49,000 bases of DNA from Mycobacterium sp. WUMAC-067 (lineage in GTDB: Bacteria > Actinomycetota > Actinomycetes > Mycobacteriales > Mycobacteriaceae). Below, piece by piece: positions 7,675 to 18,145 of this stretch. The position numbers and the translations under genes were made by a program. The notes beneath the pieces were generated by a model. That model was given only the letters and a program-made list of their open reading frames with translations, was not told the DNA's origin and did not search any database. The stretch lies in the NCBI RefSeq assembly GCF_020217485.1, contig NZ_JAEKMI010000037.1, positions 1 to 49,000 of the forward strand, read 5' to 3'. Position 1 is the stretch's first letter; the number at the start of each line of letters is the position of its first letter.

Positions 7675-8090
7675 GTGCGGCGTCCCTTCGATCGGATCGG
7701 CGTGGGGTCGACGGTGGCGGGATGCAGGGTGGCCAGGTCGGCGGCGTCGCGGTGATGGCCCGGCACATCTGGTCCGGCGTGTTCGGCGTTGAACACCGCG
7801 TCGGTGACAAGTTGACCGATGTGGTCGTTGTCGAGGCTGTAGAAGATCGTGGTGCCCTCGCGGCGGGTCCGCACCAGCCGCGCCATCCGCAGCTTCGCCA
7901 AATGCTGAGATACCGACGGCGCTGGTTTGCCGATATGGGTCGCCAGGTCGTTGACCGACATCTCGCGGCTCACCAGCGCCCACAGCACCTGAACTCGAGT
8001 GGCATCGGCCAACATCCGGAACACCTCGACCACCAGATCGACCTGGTCGTCGGGCAGCCGACGACTACAAGCCCCTTTATCTGCATTCAT
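7671..8090 (-). CDS. KmtR-like ArsR/SmtB metal sensor
   Basis: This 139-residue winged-helix repressor has the core VFRMLADATRVQVLWAL and the DNA-binding stretch GKPAPSVSQHLAKLRMARLVRTRREGTTIFY, closely recalling M. tuberculosis KmtR, the Ni/Co sensor that represses a CDF exporter. His/Asp residues of the C-terminal region (NAEHAGPDVPGHHRDAADLATLH) are likely ligands. An open frame extends to 8192. I place the start at 8090 because upstream residues look non-coding and the operator dyad spans this ATG. It overlaps the CDF gene by four bases, giving one regulator-exporter operon. Confidence 0.85.
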   Translation of the reverse strand: MNADKGACSRRLPDDQVDLVVEVFRMLADATRVQVLWALVSREMSVNDLATHIGKPAPSVSQHLAKLRMARLVRTRREGTTIFYSLDNDHIGQLVTDAVFNAEHAGPDVPGHHRDAADLATLHPATVDPTPIRSKGRRT

Positions 8091-8100
8091 GCGCAGATAA
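8077..8100. promoter_or_regulatory. Operator dyad over the KmtR-like start codon
   Basis: TTATCTGC (8077-8084) and its exact complement GCAGATAA (8093-8100) flank eight bases that include the start codon. This is typical geometry for autoregulation by an ArsR/SmtB sensor, and it suggests a leaderless or very short-leader mRNA. Confidence 0.6.
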
Positions 8101-9006
8101 TAGTAGGAGTATGGAGCGAGTGTAAAACGTTGATCAGGTGGTGGCCCGGGCCACGCGGGCGTGGGCCAGGCGCGATCACTGCGCCCCGTCATTCAAGCGT
8201 CGCTGATTCAGGCTGATCACCCGGCGGTCACTCATCGCGACGGCTCCATCCAGATTGTCTGCAAAGCAGCGTGTTTCGGCGATGCGGCGGGCCTCCACGG
8301 CGACCCCTCGACCACCCACGCCATGAAATCATTTGCCCGCTTCAACCGATCGGCGTCGCGAGTGTTCCAGGGGTTTGAGGCCGAATCCGATTCATCGAGA
8401 TAGCCGGTTTGCGCGCGATAACGCCGCAGTGGCGTTGGAGGACGAGCCGAGTTTGGCTAGTTCGACGGTTGGCCATGTCAGCGTTAATGGGCCCCGGCCG
8501 ACACGACGGGGGCAGCTTGATGCCCCGCTTACCCCATCGACCCCTAGACCAACACTCAGCAAACTAGTTTCCGGGTAGGCGCCCAAAGGAGCGGCAGCCA
8601 TCCAATACGACAAGCTGCTTAGGAAGCCTTATCGCCGACGGCCGCTTTCAGCACGACGAATACGGCGGAATCGAATATGGAGGGTTACCAGTCCGGCGCT
8701 AACCCTTTGTGCTCCAACAGTTTTGGATACTCCGATAATATCGTCCGGTCTCAGTAGATCTGGCGGATTTCTCATTGAACGTGGCGGTCGCCGGATCGCT
8801 TCCGCCCGCTCATCGGTTTCCAGATCAACACGATGGTCGTTGATCCACGGCGCGCCCCACCACCCCTGTCGTCGATAACGAAACGCAACCGAGCTACTAG
8901 CGCGGTTGCGCTCCGCACGTACGCCAGCCCATGCGGGTGCGCACTACCCCATCGCACACCGACACGTGACAGCGAGGCGCCCGCCTACCTCGGGGCAGGG
9001 CCGGTT
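8101..9006. other. About 0.9 kb without a convincing gene
   Basis: Only short open frames lacking recognisable domains or ribosome sites occur here. It separates the metal-exporter operon from the 3' end of the defence operon. No tRNA-like fold, IS end or long repeat was recognised by eye. It may be a decayed junction between two acquired blocks. Confidence 0.5.
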
Positions 9007-12000
9007 TCAGATCTCTTTGACCGTCGCCGAAATACTGAGGTCGGTCAGTAGCGGCTGCAGCTGATCGACGACCGTTGCGTCGAGGACCAGCTGCAGTGTG
9101 CCCTGTAGGTAGCTGATCTGACGCTCGTCGAGCGCCATGTAGAGCGCGCGGAACACCGCCGCGAATCCGTCGGCGGCATCGGCGCCGGCTAGCAGGTTGC
9201 TTGTGAAGGAGAACGCGATCTGACGCTCGACCGTCGCCGCCCCGGGCCCGGATTGGGCGTCGCTGCCTGCGGGGGCCGCGGTAGAGCCAGACCCGGTTGT
9301 GGCCGCCGTCGACCCGCCATACATCCCGCCGGTGGCGGCACCGGCCTGTGGGCCTCCCGTGGCGCCGGTTGCAGAGCCCGGTCCGCCGCTATCGGGGCCA
9401 TCGGGGTCGTCGCTGGCCGGCGGCGCGGGGGCGGCGATCCGCAATGCGGTGCTGGTGAGGTTCACCTGCCCAGGCGTGGTCACCTCGACGGCGGTCCCGG
9501 ACGCGTCGACGATGCGCAACGACCCCTGCGCCACGGCATCGTAGATGGCCTGCTGGAGGTCGCGATCACTTTCGTAAAGCAGAGGTAGCCGCGGCGCACT
9601 GTAGAACGCGGCGCGGATGTCTGCCAGCGTCTTGCCGTAGTCCTGCTCGCGCAGGTTGTGCATCAACGCCTGCGCGCCGAACTGGCCGGCGTCGAACACC
9701 TTGTCCCGGTCCGCAAGCCCCTTCCATACGATGGTGCCGTTGAGCGCGGTAAGCGTGTCGTCGTCGAACGTGAGCTGGTCGAGATAGCGCTCCCCGTCGG
9801 GATCAGGCTGCGCGACGTACGCGACGTGCTGGTACGCCCGCTTCAACGCCTTCTCGAGTTGGTCCTTGGCGGTCGCGAGTTCCTTTGTGCCCGTGGCCTT
9901 CAACTCGTCATCGGCTTGCACCTCGGGGGCGGCCAACGCCTTGCTTCTAGCCAAGTACTCCGCGGCCACGCTGCGCGCCAGGCCGCGCCGCTGTGTGTTC
10001 ACGACGGCGAACACGGCGCTGCTGGCCCACTGCACCGGCAGTTGATCGGGGCCCTGACTCAAGCCCATCGCCGCCTGCAAAGCCTCCAAGGTGGCTGCTT
10101 CGGCTCCGTTGCGCAGACTGAACTGGGCAGGATCGAGCATGACGAGCCGGGTGGTAAATGCGGTGTCCAGCCCTGCAGTGGACAGCACCTGCGCCGGTGT
10201 GCGGGTGGCGTCGGCGGCGACGAACCGCAGCTCACGGAACGGGCCGGTGCTGGCGAGCCGCTGAGCGAACTCGACGAGCACGGCGTCACGCTCGGCTTCG
10301 GTGATCGTGCGCCGAATGTTGTTGACCAACATCCGATGTGTCAGCCGTGTCGACAGGAAGTAGCGCGCCGGCTTGTTGTTGCCCTGCCCCGGAATGATGT
10401 CCAGCGCGCTGAGGCCGTGGTCGACGTCGACGAGGTCGGTGACCACGGCATCGGCGTCGGTGATGGTGTATGCGGTGTCGGGAATGCTGGTGGCGGCCTT
10501 CACTTCCGGAGCACTGGCGCCGCGACCACGACCGGGACGCAGCGTCCCGACGATGCTGGCCATGAAGATGAAGGTTGCAGCCCGCTCCGCGGCCCGCGGG
10601 TTGGCCTCGCTCCACAGAAGGGGCTCGCGAGTGAGGTCCTGCCGGCGTGCGGTGCCACTGCTGCCGTCGTGGTTGACGACCTCGATCTCGGCGAGGCTGC
10701 GGTAGTTGGCAATCGTGCGTTCATCTTCGACCAGACCGCTTCCCAGGATCGCTTCACGCACAGCCGAATCTGACAGGGGGAAGTCTCCGGGCCCGATGAG
10801 CGTCGGCACCCATTCGCCGGCCTTTCCCCGCTCCTGTTGCGCGTAAACCGTCGCGGCGAAGATTCGGATCGTCGAGCGGACTCGCTGAAATCCGGTGACC
10901 TTGCTCCACTCGTCCTTGGCCAGCGCCATCAGCATCGGATGGAACGGGTAGCAGGCGGCGACCTCATCGGCCCAGCGATTGCGCCAGGTCGCGCCGATGG
11001 CGTCCCAGACGTTCTTGGTCCACCCCTTGTCGGCGAACACCGCAGAGTATTGTGCGGCGGTGGCGCTGAGGACCTCGGCGGCGGGTTCGGCGTCGAACAG
11101 GCGCCGCCGCAGGATGTCGGCGAAGTCGGCGACCTCGGTGACCACAGCGGGAAAACCGTTGCGTTCGAGGAGACGGTTGAGATCATCGCGCCGTTCCTGG
11201 GCGGCCTTCGACAGTGCGGTCTGGTCGGCGTCGGAGGCGATCATGACCATGAGCATCGAGACGTTGGGGACGTCGTTGACGACGTCCAGCAACGCCCGCA
11301 GGAACGCCATGTCCTGCGCTGCGAGGTCAGGCTTGTTTGCCCCGTCGAGCCCGTTGCCGATGTAGTCGAGCACTTCATCGACGATGATCAGAACGGGCCG
11401 GTTCACCGCCCGGATCGCCTCGGCGATCTTGTGCTTGTCACTCCAAAACGGTTGGTAGCGCTCGAACAGCGCGTAATCCTTGGAGAACAGCCGCCACAGG
11501 AAGCGCTCGTAGAGGTTGACCGCCGGGCCGTCGTACTCCTGGACCGAGGCGCCCGGTGTCATGTTGTCGCACGGCAACACCACGACGTGGGGACCACGCA
11601 GATCCGCCGCCAAGGGCTGACCGATCTTGGCCTTGGCGCGCGCCGCGACCTGCTTTCCCAGCTCGGTGCTGAACAGCGCTTCCGGATTAGCGGCCAGATG
11701 GAACGCACCGATGCACGCGTGGGACTTACCGCCGCCCATCCCCTGGTCGAGACGCGTCACTGCACGGGCCTTCAGATAGTCGTCGGCACCGCCGATGCGG
11801 ATGGCGATCTCGGTGAGCAGGTCTACGAGCCGCTCGGTGGGGTGGGTGATCTCGCCGTAGTAGGCGGCGTCGGCGTACAGCGGACGCGCCGCCCCGGCAC
11901 CGTGGACGGCGGCGAACAGCGACATCTGCACGTCGTCGATCTGCCCGGATGCCGACAGGATCTCCTGTCGGATCTTCAGCGCCTTCCACCACGGCGTTAC

Positions 12001-12012
12001 CGGGGTCGTCAT
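9007..12012 (-). CDS. DUF499 ATPase of an Hma-type defence operon
   Basis: This 1001-residue P-loop protein has a Walker A variant at residues 91-98 (GMGGGKSH) preceded by VTRLDQ, and a Walker B at 207-213 (VLIIVDE) followed by VLDYIG. Both are typical of the DUF499 family. A low-complexity Gly/Ala/Ser/Thr segment near residues 850-920 links to a conserved C-terminal block. DUF499 proteins occur with DUF1156 methyltransferases and SNF2-type helicases in putative anti-phage islands. It is the last gene of the operon, 39 bases after the methyltransferase, with AGGAGG before its ATG. It presumably supplies ATP-driven remodelling or signalling; its precise reaction is unknown. Confidence 0.88.
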   Translation of the reverse strand: MTTPVTPWWKALKIRQEILSASGQIDDVQMSLFAAVHGAGAARPLYADAAYYGEITHPTERLVDLLTEIAIRIGGADDYLKARAVTRLDQGMGGGKSHACIGAFHLAANPEALFSTELGKQVAARAKAKIGQPLAADLRGPHVVVLPCDNMTPGASVQEYDGPAVNLYERFLWRLFSKDYALFERYQPFWSDKHKIAEAIRAVNRPVLIIVDEVLDYIGNGLDGANKPDLAAQDMAFLRALLDVVNDVPNVSMLMVMIASDADQTALSKAAQERRDDLNRLLERNGFPAVVTEVADFADILRRRLFDAEPAAEVLSATAAQYSAVFADKGWTKNVWDAIGATWRNRWADEVAACYPFHPMLMALAKDEWSKVTGFQRVRSTIRIFAATVYAQQERGKAGEWVPTLIGPGDFPLSDSAVREAILGSGLVEDERTIANYRSLAEIEVVNHDGSSGTARRQDLTREPLLWSEANPRAAERAATFIFMASIVGTLRPGRGRGASAPEVKAATSIPDTAYTITDADAVVTDLVDVDHGLSALDIIPGQGNNKPARYFLSTRLTHRMLVNNIRRTITEAERDAVLVEFAQRLASTGPFRELRFVAADATRTPAQVLSTAGLDTAFTTRLVMLDPAQFSLRNGAEAATLEALQAAMGLSQGPDQLPVQWASSAVFAVVNTQRRGLARSVAAEYLARSKALAAPEVQADDELKATGTKELATAKDQLEKALKRAYQHVAYVAQPDPDGERYLDQLTFDDDTLTALNGTIVWKGLADRDKVFDAGQFGAQALMHNLREQDYGKTLADIRAAFYSAPRLPLLYESDRDLQQAIYDAVAQGSLRIVDASGTAVEVTTPGQVNLTSTALRIAAPAPPASDDPDGPDSGGPGSATGATGGPQAGAATGGMYGGSTAATTGSGSTAAPAGSDAQSGPGAATVERQIAFSFTSNLLAGADAADGFAAVFRALYMALDERQISYLQGTLQLVLDATVVDQLQPLLTDLSISATVKEI

Positions 12013-12051
12013 GGTGGTCCTCCTGGTGAGCGTTGACGAAGATGGCGGGCA

Positions 12052-14787
12052 TTACATGAGCTTGAGCTGGTCGTCGGCGTCCTGGCGGCGCTGGGCCGCG
12101 GCGCTGCTGCTGGCCGTCGCGGCGCCAGCCGCGGTTCCGATGGCCGTGCGGGTACGCAGCATGCGGGTGAGGGCTACCGCGTCGGGGTCATTGTCGGGTA
12201 GCCGGTCGGCGAGGAACTGGATGGCCGCCCAGAGATGCACGTCGTCGGCGTCGCGGCCGGCGGCGGCCAGCACCTGACCCATCGCATCGAGGCCCTCCTC
12301 GGATACCCGCGCGACGGCCAGGGCGACGTCGATCGCCGCCGAGTCGGCGTCGATCCTGGTCGTGAAGTGGGCCGCGTCGACGAACTGGACGCCGTTGCCC
12401 GAGTCGCGGATCAGGTCGCGGATTTGAGTGATCTCCAGCGCCGATGCCAGTGTCTGCCAACGCAGTTCGGACTTGGCCTGCACCTGGCGGCCGTAGAGCC
12501 GTATCCACCACAATGCGAATCGCGTGCGGGCGTCGAAACTGTCGAGCGGTTGATGATTGATCTCGACTGCCATCGCCTCCTGTACCGCGGCGCGGGCCAA
12601 CGGCAGGAACGTGTGCATGTCGACGGGATTGCCGCGGGCGTCGAGGACCTCGCTGTAGCGGCCCACGACCTCCATCGCGGGCCCGGCGGCGGCCATCAGC
12701 ATGTCCGCCGGCGCGAGACCCCACCGTTCCCAGTCGGGATACCGCCGGCGGATCTCGGCCTTCAGTTCGGCCTCGACGGCGCCCTTGCGTCCTGCCGAGC
12801 GTCCCGTCGGTGCGGGCCGACACGTCATCGTCAACGTGGTCACGATGTTGGTGAAGCCCACCTTGCCGCCGGGTTCGGTCTTGGCGGGCCACGCGCCGGT
12901 CAGCACCAATCCGGCATCGCGGATGGCGGTCAACAACCGCTGCCACACCTCGGGTTCGCCGTGGCCGAACACGATCGTCACGATGCCGTCCTCGGCGACC
13001 ACGCGCTGCGCCTCGGAGAACGCCTTGGTGATCAACGTGTCGTAATGCGCACGGTTGCGGTGATCGTTGTTGCTGGTGCCGCCCTTCTTGACGATGATCT
13101 CTTCTTGCTTCTCCTGCACACCGAGTTCATGTGCGGTGAAACCGATTTCGGGCCACGACACGGCGAGCGCGCGCTTGATCCACACGTAGAACAGGTCGCT
13201 GGCGTCGCTGTAGTCGATCATCGCGTCATAGGGCGGATCGGTGACGACCGCGGAGATGCTGCGATCACGGAACGGCAAGCTCACTGCCGACCCTCGCCGC
13301 ACGTCGCAGGGGTGACCAGTTGAAGGCGGCATCGTCGCCTCCAACGCGCTCAACGTGCCGCCGGCCACGGAATCCCAGCTGCCGGGTCCGTCTGCCAAGC
13401 CGACCTCGAAGTAGTCGAACGAGAAGTTAAGGCTCGACTCGGTGGCGAACACGTCGTTGACCTTGTTCAGCTTCGGGTCCAGGGTGCAGCCGCGCGTGGC
13501 GCGGCGGATCTTGCGCGCCATCGCGGCCGCGCAATACCCCGTCAACGCGCGCACGTACTCATCGCTGTTGCCGTTGGTGACCAGCTCGCTGCCGATGTCG
13601 CCGATCACGCGCGCCAGCGTCACGAACGACAGCGTCTGGCGGGCGTTCATCATCTCGCCGTAGGTGCGCGTGCCGTACACCGTGGCCTGCACGGTCCAGG
13701 TGTTGCCGTCGGGGATCCGCTCATCGGGCACCGCGGGCAGGAACGGAGCGAACCGAGGCTGATTGCCGACGACCGCGGCCGCGGCGGTGATCGCCTCCAA
13801 CTCCACGGCCTCCAGTGCCCTGTAGGACTTGCCCACTTCCGAATCCAGATCGGCGGCCAACAGCGGCGCATCGTCACCGCCGCCCTCGGCGAGGATCCTC
13901 ATCTGCATATGCCGGTCGTGTGCGTGACCGCAGAACGGACATACCGCCAGCCGCCCGTTGCTGTCGTACTTGCTGCGCCCCGGCGGCACCTGGCGAGTCG
14001 GGGGACGTTGCGGCTCGCCGTCGTGAACGACAACCGACCAGGTACCCGAAGCGACATCGGCGTCGATGTAGTAGGCCTGCCCAGGATCTGCAAAAGTGGT
14101 CTTGGTCTTGCGGTTTCGGCGGGTGCTCGGCTGACGCAAATTGAGGCGACCGATCAGCGGGAACGGGCGCGAGCATTCCTGGCAGGGGATGGTGACCGCC
14201 CACAGGTAGCCCCAGGCCTGCCGACCGCCGACTTCGGGATAGAACCGAGCCAGCGCCTCTTGATGTCGCATCGAGACTTCGCGGAACACCGCGTCGACGT
14301 CACCGACGAGCCGCGCCCGAGTGCCCAACAACGTCTGGTCGAACGGCAGCGCGGGCTCGTCCTCCCAGCTGCGGAACGGGAAATCGGTGAGTAGTCGCGA
14401 CGCGAGCACCGCGACCGGGCTGTAGTCGATCGCGTGGGCCAGCAGACCCAAGCGCGCCGTCTCCAGCGGCAGCATGCCGCGCCCGCTGAACGGGTCCAGC
14501 GTCGACACTGGCGTGCTGTGACTGGCAGAGATCCTCTTGTTGATCTCCTCGACCGCGGCGAAGCGCCCCGACATCGCCTCGCGGACCAGGCGCTGCAAGT
14601 CCTGCTGCTCGGCGGGATCATCGGGCCACGGCAGCAGCGAACAGATGGTCGCCGCCTTGGCCTGCGCGGTGGGCCGCTTCGCAAACCAGGTCATAATGCC
14701 GACTTCGGAGTTCCCACTCCCCCAACCGGATTGACTGTTAGCACTGACCTCGGCGCACGGAAACCAGCGTTCGATCATCCAGGTCAT
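12052..14787 (-). CDS. DUF1156 DNA methyltransferase of an Hma-type operon
   Basis: This 911-residue predicted DNA amino-methyltransferase has an AdoMet-binding motif at residues 98-104 (DPFSGRG) and a catalytic DPPY at 517-520 (VVTDPPYDAMIDYSD). A long insertion lies between them and holds Cys pairs C202/C205 and C283/C286, a likely zinc ribbon (PCQECSRP, VCPFCGHAHD). Methylation of adenine N6 or cytosine N4 follows from the DPPY class. The sequence recognised cannot be inferred. The start overlaps the helicase stop by ATGA at 14784. In this system class the methylase is thought to mark host DNA, by analogy with BREX and DISARM; that role is inference. Confidence 0.9.
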   Translation of the reverse strand: MTWMIERWFPCAEVSANSQSGWGSGNSEVGIMTWFAKRPTAQAKAATICSLLPWPDDPAEQQDLQRLVREAMSGRFAAVEEINKRISASHSTPVSTLDPFSGRGMLPLETARLGLLAHAIDYSPVAVLASRLLTDFPFRSWEDEPALPFDQTLLGTRARLVGDVDAVFREVSMRHQEALARFYPEVGGRQAWGYLWAVTIPCQECSRPFPLIGRLNLRQPSTRRNRKTKTTFADPGQAYYIDADVASGTWSVVVHDGEPQRPPTRQVPPGRSKYDSNGRLAVCPFCGHAHDRHMQMRILAEGGGDDAPLLAADLDSEVGKSYRALEAVELEAITAAAAVVGNQPRFAPFLPAVPDERIPDGNTWTVQATVYGTRTYGEMMNARQTLSFVTLARVIGDIGSELVTNGNSDEYVRALTGYCAAAMARKIRRATRGCTLDPKLNKVNDVFATESSLNFSFDYFEVGLADGPGSWDSVAGGTLSALEATMPPSTGHPCDVRRGSAVSLPFRDRSISAVVTDPPYDAMIDYSDASDLFYVWIKRALAVSWPEIGFTAHELGVQEKQEEIIVKKGGTSNNDHRNRAHYDTLITKAFSEAQRVVAEDGIVTIVFGHGEPEVWQRLLTAIRDAGLVLTGAWPAKTEPGGKVGFTNIVTTLTMTCRPAPTGRSAGRKGAVEAELKAEIRRRYPDWERWGLAPADMLMAAAGPAMEVVGRYSEVLDARGNPVDMHTFLPLARAAVQEAMAVEINHQPLDSFDARTRFALWWIRLYGRQVQAKSELRWQTLASALEITQIRDLIRDSGNGVQFVDAAHFTTRIDADSAAIDVALAVARVSEEGLDAMGQVLAAAGRDADDVHLWAAIQFLADRLPDNDPDAVALTRMLRTRTAIGTAAGAATASSSAAAQRRQDADDQLKLM

Positions 14788-17700
14788 AGGTTGCTTCCCG
14801 GCGCATTCTTGAGGCTGCTACCAGGAACGCGGAAGATCGCGTCCCCAGTCATGTCGTTGGAGAACAACGTGGCGGGATCCTCGTAGGCACCGAAGAATCG
14901 GCCCACCCCGTCGGCGCACTGGTCGACGACGTACAGCCAGTAGCTCCGACGGTGCTGGGTGGCGATGAGCACCTCGTTGCCGGTCATCCGGATGCCGTTG
15001 CTGGCCGCGCTGTCGAGCACCCCCTTGACTTCCACGTGCCGGATCTGGCTGTTGCGGCGGGCCTCCAAGTCGTAGCCGCGGCCCTCGGTGTGCACGTCTT
15101 CGACCACCCAGCCGTCGTCGACGAGCAGCTGCCGGACGTGACTCATCGAGACCATCTCGGCGTCGATCTCTGCCTGGGTGCCGGCGTCGGCGGCCGCCAC
15201 CACTCGGATCCGGCCCACCAGCTTCGGCTCGGTCAGTTGCACGTCGGTCAGACGTTCCAGCTCCGCGATCCGCGCGGCGGTCTGCACCTGGAACTGGCGC
15301 CGCAGCGCCACACGGGTGTCGCGGTCCTCGATGCCTTCAGTCAGGTTCAACGGCAAGTTGTTCAGGTCGCGCCTGGCCTGACTGAACCAGTCCGTGCGGA
15401 CCTTGCGATGCTCGGTGACTGTGGTGTCGGCGACCGCCCGCGCCACCTGCAGGGCGCGGCCCTCACGCGCCGGATGGGCCGCTGTACCGGCCGCGTCGGT
15501 GGGCACCAGATTGGCCAACGTTTCCCAACGCACCGGGCGGGCGCTGCCGCTGTCGTCGACCTTCACCAGCGTCGCCCACACGCTGGCACGCTTCCCGTCG
15601 CTCTCTGTCATCGTCGCCTCGTAGGCATACAGGTCATATGGTGTCAGGCTGCTGGGATCGGCAGCGGCGCCCGACTGATAGAGATCTTCAGCCAGGGCGC
15701 GATCAGCCAAGGCGATCAGGTCGGTGAATGCCTCTTCTCCCGGTCCCAGAGTGACCGTGTCGCCGACGTCGATGCTGCCCTCGGCTGCGCGTACGGCTTC
15801 CCCGCTCGTGGCGATGAGCGCGTCCGTGCCGCCCCCCAGCGACGCCGGCAGTGCTTGGCCTCCCAAGGTCAAGCGTCGGAAACCCGGCCCCGCGGCCGTC
15901 GGCGCTGACTGCAGCACCCTGGCTGCCGACAGCCGGTCCAGGTAGGCCTCGACGATGGCAGGGTTGATGCGCGCGAACAGGTCGCGTTGCAGGAGGGTCA
16001 GCGCGGCCACCGCGTCGACCTGGCTGGCGAGCCGGCGTTCGTTATCGCGGACCTGGCGAGCGACGCGCGTCAACTCCTGGGCCTGCACCGCGCGGGCGGC
16101 GTCGATCGCGGTCTGCTTCTTGGCCTCGTCGTTGCCGTACAGGTCGGTCAGCCATCGGTCGTAGTCCACGCCGGTGATTTCGGCTACGGCCGAGAGGCTG
16201 TCGAACATCTGCCCGTGCAACTCGTTGGCCGCAGTGACGAAGTTGTCGAGCAGCCGAAGCAACGTCTCACCCTCGCGGGTGTCGGTGGCGACGAGGTTGT
16301 ACAGGTGGACCTCACGCTTCTGGCCCACCCGGTGGATGCGGCCCATCCGCTGTTCCAGACGTACCAGTGACCACGGGATGTCGTAGTTGACCAGCACATG
16401 GGCTGCCTGCAGGTCGATACCCTCGTTGCCCGCGTCGGTGGTGACGATGACCTGAAAGTCGCCGCGCATGAACGCTTTTCGGACTTCGTCGCGATCCGGT
16501 TTATTCTGCCGGCCTGAATACATCTTCGCGGTGTAACCCTCGGCGTTGAGCCGATCGGCGATCCACTGGGCCGAGTCGGCGTACTCGGTGAATACCACCG
16601 CCTGCTCGCCGTTGCCCGGCAGGATCGAGTGCTTGGCCAAACAGTCCTCGGTTAGGCGTCGCCACTTCGACGGCAGCCACGCCGCATCGGCGAGGGTGGC
16701 GTCGATCCGGTCTACCAGTCCTTTGATCGCCGTGCGCTCTGCCCGCGTCGATGTCGACCCGGTGTGGATGACCTTGGCCTCGTCGACCTCGTTCTCGTCG
16801 CCGTCACCGCTGCTCTCGGCGATCAGCGCCGCCTCGGCCTCACTCATCTCGCCCATGTGGGTGGAACGCCGCCGCAACGTCTCGGCCAGCGCGTACAGAC
16901 TCGATGCGGCGCGCTTGCCGTACACCATCCGCGCCAACGGTTGCGCGGTCTGCGGGAAGAACTGCTCCACCATGTCGAGTGCGGCCTGGTAGTAGGCGTA
17001 TTCGACCTGCGAGAGGGCCACGCTGTGGTTGTGCGCTGATCGACCCTTGAACAGCCGCGTCTTGCCGTCGTAGTCGACCAGATCCTCTTTCATCCGGCGA
17101 AGGAAGTGGATGGGACCGGGGCGCAACGCCGATAGCGCGACGTTCGGATCGCTGCCCGGGTCGGGATAGATCGCGGGGTCGACCAGGTGCAGCAGGTGTC
17201 TGAACAGCCATTCCTTGCCGCGATGCGGAGTGGCGGTCATCAACAGGGCCCGCGGGGTGTTCTTCGCCAGCAGTCGGCCCACCTGGTGGAACCCTGCCGC
17301 CGTCGGAGTCAACCGGTGCGCCTCGTCGAACACCACCAGATCCCAGCCGGCCTTGTCGGGGCGCAGCGCATCTTGGACGGCGGGGTTGACCGCAGCCAGT
17401 TCGAGCGAGACGACCCACAGGTCGTTTGAGTTCAGCGCATCCTCGCGCACCGTCGCCGCGGTGATCTGTCGCAGACCGCCGCCGAGCAGACGGGAGAAGT
17501 CGTCGACCCACTTCGATGCCAGGTTGGCGGGGCACACGATCAAGGCACGTTTGACCAGTCCGAGGCGTTGCATTTCGCGCAGGTACAGGCCGGCCATGAT
17601 CGTCTTGCCGGTGCCGGGTTCGTCGGCGAGCAGGAACCGGAGTTGGGGCTGCGGAAGCATCGCTCCGTACACCGCGGTGGTTTGGTGGGCGTACGGCTTG

Positions 17701-18077
17701 AGCGGCATCGAGGCCATGGCGCTGGACTCCGCGTTGGTCGCGGCCGCGTCCATCCACTGCGTCCACATCGCCGCTAGAACCCGCGCCGAATCGCCGTGGC
17801 CGTCGCTGACGAGCCTGCGCACGGTCTGGGTGTCGCCGGCCGCCAGATTGATCTCGTGACGACGGTCGTCATCGTCGACGAGGATCAGGTCCCAAGACCC
17901 GTCGGAATCCCCCCGAAGCGCATAGCGAATGGTCGCGAATTCGGGCACCCCGGCAGCCTGGACACGGACTCGTTGACCGCGGTCGAACGTCACAGTCAAC
18001 CCCCTTTGAATGCCGCCTCCCTCGCTGGAGAACCACCCTGAACCATAGTTGCTGATCACGTCCGCCACGGAGTGCAC
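14784..18077 (-). CDS. RapA/SNF2-like helicase with C-terminal DUF3883, Hma-type operon
   Basis: This 1097-residue superfamily-2 ATPase has motif I at 152-159 (DEPGTGKT), DEAH at 251-254 (VVFDEAHRL), motif III TATPHRG, and the C-terminal helicase motifs VVFTEYADSAQWIADRL and RMGRIHRVGQ, as in RapA-type DNA translocases. The last 110 residues (DDGWVVEDVHTEGRGYDLEA then HVEVKG) match DUF3883, a PD-(D/E)xK-nuclease-like domain found in defence helicases. The D...E-x-K residues are visible, so nuclease activity is possible. It begins with GTG and is coupled to the methyltransferase by ATGA. The gene order helicase-methylase-ATPase defines the operon. Confidence 0.9.
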   Translation of the reverse strand: MHSVADVISNYGSGWFSSEGGGIQRGLTVTFDRGQRVRVQAAGVPEFATIRYALRGDSDGSWDLILVDDDDRRHEINLAAGDTQTVRRLVSDGHGDSARVLAAMWTQWMDAAATNAESSAMASMPLKPYAHQTTAVYGAMLPQPQLRFLLADEPGTGKTIMAGLYLREMQRLGLVKRALIVCPANLASKWVDDFSRLLGGGLRQITAATVREDALNSNDLWVVSLELAAVNPAVQDALRPDKAGWDLVVFDEAHRLTPTAAGFHQVGRLLAKNTPRALLMTATPHRGKEWLFRHLLHLVDPAIYPDPGSDPNVALSALRPGPIHFLRRMKEDLVDYDGKTRLFKGRSAHNHSVALSQVEYAYYQAALDMVEQFFPQTAQPLARMVYGKRAASSLYALAETLRRRSTHMGEMSEAEAALIAESSGDGDENEVDEAKVIHTGSTSTRAERTAIKGLVDRIDATLADAAWLPSKWRRLTEDCLAKHSILPGNGEQAVVFTEYADSAQWIADRLNAEGYTAKMYSGRQNKPDRDEVRKAFMRGDFQVIVTTDAGNEGIDLQAAHVLVNYDIPWSLVRLEQRMGRIHRVGQKREVHLYNLVATDTREGETLLRLLDNFVTAANELHGQMFDSLSAVAEITGVDYDRWLTDLYGNDEAKKQTAIDAARAVQAQELTRVARQVRDNERRLASQVDAVAALTLLQRDLFARINPAIVEAYLDRLSAARVLQSAPTAAGPGFRRLTLGGQALPASLGGGTDALIATSGEAVRAAEGSIDVGDTVTLGPGEEAFTDLIALADRALAEDLYQSGAAADPSSLTPYDLYAYEATMTESDGKRASVWATLVKVDDSGSARPVRWETLANLVPTDAAGTAAHPAREGRALQVARAVADTTVTEHRKVRTDWFSQARRDLNNLPLNLTEGIEDRDTRVALRRQFQVQTAARIAELERLTDVQLTEPKLVGRIRVVAAADAGTQAEIDAEMVSMSHVRQLLVDDGWVVEDVHTEGRGYDLEARRNSQIRHVEVKGVLDSAASNGIRMTGNEVLIATQHRRSYWLYVVDQCADGVGRFFGAYEDPATLFSNDMTGDAIFRVPGSSLKNAPGSNL

Positions 18078-18145
18078 GCGCCAACCTGCCGACCGCGAGG
18101 GTTCACGACTACTCCTCGGCGAGGTCCTATCTAGCGGCCTTGCTG

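Noticed and set aside
9658..12036. Long plus-strand open frames (371 and 399 codons) across the DUF499 gene
   Set aside because: Antisense shadows typical of high-GC genes: Arg/Gly/Val-biased, no domains. The minus frame carries Walker motifs and a ribosome site.
12235..15908. Plus-strand frames of 300+ codons opposite the methyltransferase and helicase
   Set aside because: No motifs and biased composition; the opposite strand encodes clear DPPY and helicase motifs.
9007..18077. Assignment of the operon to DISARM or BREX
   Set aside because: No DrmB (DUF1998), phospholipase D, PglZ, BrxC or BrxL gene is present; the DUF499/DUF1156/helicase set fits another class.
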